Below, one piece after another: positions 36,701-36,860 of a DNA stretch of 36,860 bases. Source of the stretch: Pseudoalteromonas piscicida (GTDB lineage: Bacteria; Pseudomonadota; Gammaproteobacteria; Enterobacterales; Alteromonadaceae); assembly GCF_002744175.1 (NCBI RefSeq), contig NZ_NKHF01000011.1, positions 1-36,860 of the forward strand, written 5' to 3'. Under the pieces are notes generated by a model. The model was not told the DNA's origin, did not search any database, and saw only the letters and a list, made by a program, of their open reading frames with translations. Numbering within the stretch: position 1 is the stretch's first letter; each line of letters starts with the position of its first letter. Position numbers and translations under genes: made by a program.

Positions 36701-36860
36701 ATCCTTGAACAAGTACAAGCTATTTTGATTCAGCTTGGGGAACGACTAACACAAAGCCATCAAAGCATTAGCTTGGTCAATAACCAAATGCAGACAACGC
36801 TCAGTCAATGGTACGACAACGCAGAATCGTTTGCCATCGATAAAGATTTGGCCAGCTTGA
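30794..36860 (+). CDS. altL: NRPS, TubC docking-C-A(Val)-T-E-C..., cut by the right edge
   Basis: Open from the ATG at 30794, 3 nt after altK, through the edge: 2022 codons without a stop. No strong ribosome site, so translation may be coupled to altK. Residues 2-50 form a TubC-type N-terminal docking domain. Then C (about 60-490; HHSISDG, His213/His214/Asp218), A (about 530-1020; YTSGTTGEPKG near 681), T (Ser1074), E (about 1115-1550; His1254/His1255/Asp1259, EGHGRE 1376-1381) and a second C (about 1570-2000; HHAINDG, His1703/His1704/Asp1708). The window ends at the start of the next A domain. Pocket residues D-A-F-W-I-G-A-T-F-K differ from a known Val code only at the seventh position. Both C domains open like post-epimerisation (DCL) domains, as expected after E. 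Confidence 0.9.
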   Translation, partial: MLNLCQSLAKDNIALWANADKLKIVHGEQGLSQQWVDYLKANKTALLNYLTSQQVFSEQDFEQLLATERKKASEIRAIFDANSMQKGFVYHHLAQPNDDAYRVQLVIDYHQALDIDAYQQAWILASMRYPALRTAFNWDNEIIQVIKGGAGFTRDHFSFHDISALSETEQQARIDKLIHDDRHTPFDLTQPGLMRFAIVKRAATHFTLIKAEHHSISDGWSFPVMLQTVHQNYGKLINGEPVIVEEETAYLQTQALYQQNQKSSDAYWQTQKAKFGEPNDINRLLSKNIDQSGSSQITQAAASELKLSSERYQQLKSFAKQQGLTLNVLMQFAWHKVLQYYCDAEQTIVGTTVSGRELPVDGIHASVGLYINTLPLALAWQEEASIASQLNTLKDKIAELNGHSSVSLSQLQEPNTRLFNSLFVFENYPTPAGQDVLEWSFEKMIEKVDYPLTISVVEQQDILLLKLSFCETMLTPAKAQRLLSQMALILDATVADPAQPHRHISLLSDDDKPATLELNENATHLNTTIHELVYAQAQKTPHRIALVEGDTQLTYQALEQSANNLASYIKDHVDFNLPHRFVGLFCDRSIDMVVAKLAILKAGCAYVPLNPDYPDQRIEYMLGDTQLGLILTQSELRPRIEALVSSCEAHPQITCLDSLVLADAKPVLSDADAQTEAYVIYTSGTTGEPKGVVVPHRGVVSLVQDTDLLNTSEDDVFIHLSNPNFDAATFEIWTPLVNGCKLVIADATQGADPDGLSALINQHHVSILWLTRTLFDSLYLQQPSIYDHVRCVITGGEAITPSIVKSILARSARPELVINAYGPTESTTFTTFYSCADIDGPVPIGQAINHRQVLLLDKYQNPVPHGATGEIFIAGPGLACGYLNKPEMTATRFIDNPFATAKAKQLGLDKLYKTGDLARWSESGVLEFLGRNDHQVKIRGFRIELSEIEAQLNELTQVKVAAVVVFEQAGNKQLAAYVVPEHDELDLSAVKQELAQALPSYMIPSYFEVMSALPFNNNGKLDHKKLPTPAVVDEDNYQAPSSELEKQLCGIWQSVLGLEQVGVNDDFFKVGGDSIVSIQLVSALRKAGFNLQVKDIIDAPSVAAQAYLIQHVSTETIELSTEQGALSGEFALLPIQQWFFDLGLPEPHHWNQAFTLNLPEHIEHTGLTQAIQALSEHHDMLRCHFVQTSSGIKQAYQAAMELDVPLLDATTLSKEALFDELTKQQSHFNLFNGPLWQAAMVKTTQGNQVFFAFHHAIIDVVSWRVLSQDLQTLLNGETLTDKLTSYRQWVDAIATYPTAHPEQAQYWQQVQKGFTSQPTYSAQSQYSISFEQETTEKLLRDANLGLNTDINDLLLAALNIALHSTFDSTVNHIQLEGHGRENIDPRLDVSQTLGWFTSMYPVRLEHHKDVIATIANTKEMLRQIPDKGVGYGAFVQAGKVSAIRPQVSFNYLGQLNQQQQQSQDWQLDDTQAGYVMTAANANADNALLLNINGAVRGDTLYFDVVSRLNQSQSLAFVEHFEMALHQVINASCELAAQAPQKTPSDLGLNDLSYDHYQVLNKHYNIEALYPANSLQQGFIYHAVNFPTDDAYRVQLVMDIEQALEVEHFISAWRLASVRFPILRTAFDWQECLLQVVCRDASIGDSHFTIVDLSSLNEQDQQQAISEAQAADRQVPFDLSQPGLIRFTLFKRGENLYTLIKTEHHAINDGWSGPLMLQAVAEYYRQLCAGETPEVQAQQTYLEAQAYYLKNAKQTQAYWQQQQAEFDTANDINLLLGGQYDLSQNRIVEQVQSVQFSLEGEAFKALQHTCQQAGVTLNVALQFAWHKLLQTYSGDHQTIVGSTVSGREIPVNGIEQAVGLFINTLPLVVNWQAEASCNDILKAIQKGVAALNSHSDMSLSKLQRDGQRLFHTLFVFENYPTPENTGSWKFRESIEKGDYPLSVVAQSEQDRLDFVMHYNGEWLSTARAEWILEQVQAILIQLGERLTQSHQSISLVNNQMQTTLSQWYDNAESFAIDKDLASL

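Larger units (their letters stand above)
15986..36860 (+). other. Alterochromide-type aryl-polyene lipopeptide biosynthetic gene cluster (right end missing)
   Basis: Twelve same-strand genes: ammonia-lyase, ACP, ACP-ligase, KS-CLF, ABC ATPase, ABC permease, dehydratase, ketoreductase, SDR-like protein, thioesterase, and two NRPSs. From altC to altL the genes overlap or lie within about 25 nt of each other, so one operon is likely. The order gives exactly ten genes before the first NRPS, which agrees with my memory that the alt NRPS genes begin at altK. The pocket residues for Thr and then Val match the start of the alterochromide peptide. Gene symbols below are assigned by this order. Confidence 0.85.

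Overview
The window looks like a piece of the chromosome of a marine gammaproteobacterium of the order Alteromonadales, most probably Pseudoalteromonas. The reasons are a pdxB-asd-fimV gene order on one strand, a FadR-type operator in front of fadE, a DUF5916-type outer-membrane protein, MITE-like repeats with TACCAATT ends, and above all a gene set that matches in order and content my memory of the alterochromide (alt) cluster of pigmented Pseudoalteromonas. The species cannot be fixed from the sequence alone.

Left part (1-15339), mostly ordinary chromosome. On the minus strand, reading right to left, are a small membrane protein, pdxB (vitamin B6 synthesis), asd (aspartate semialdehyde dehydrogenase) and the N-terminal 553 codons of fimV (polar/pilus assembly hub), which runs off the left edge. 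A MITE-like element and a perfect 15-bp hairpin lie between asd and fimV. On the plus strand is fadE (fatty acid beta-oxidation) with a FadR-like operator and a clear terminator, followed by a second MITE-like element. Then comes a divergent pair: a DUF5916 beta-barrel protein (minus) and a CadC-like membrane-bound regulator (plus), with a 21-bp-spaced direct repeat between them. Next are a two-gene ABC transporter on the minus strand and a lone lipoprotein.

Right part (15340-36860), a biosynthetic gene cluster. A 646-bp AT-rich control region rich in dyad symmetries leads into at least twelve plus-strand genes, tightly packed and often overlapping from altC onward. AltA makes an aryl acrylic acid (probably p-coumarate) from an aromatic amino acid. 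AltC (an ACP-ligase fusion) loads it on carrier protein. AltD (KS fused to a chain-length-factor-like half), AltH (ketoreductase) and AltG (dehydratase) then extend it into an aryl polyene. AltI is a reductase homologue without catalytic residues. AltE/AltF are an ABC exporter and AltJ an editing thioesterase. AltK (C-A-T-E) and AltL (TubC docking-C-A-T-E-C..., cut by the right edge) are peptide synthetases that put the polyene acyl chain on a peptide. My reading of the A-domain pocket residues gives Thr for AltK (ten of ten positions of the classical Thr code) and Val for AltL module 1 (nine of ten), matching the Thr-Val start of alterochromides. Remaining NRPS modules, the release domain and a halogenase would be expected beyond the right edge.

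The pathway is therefore probably a known one. The least explained parts are the catalytically dead AltI next to active AltH, the KS-CLF fusion, the ACP-ligase fusion, the large hairpin between altA and altB, and the operator-rich leader.
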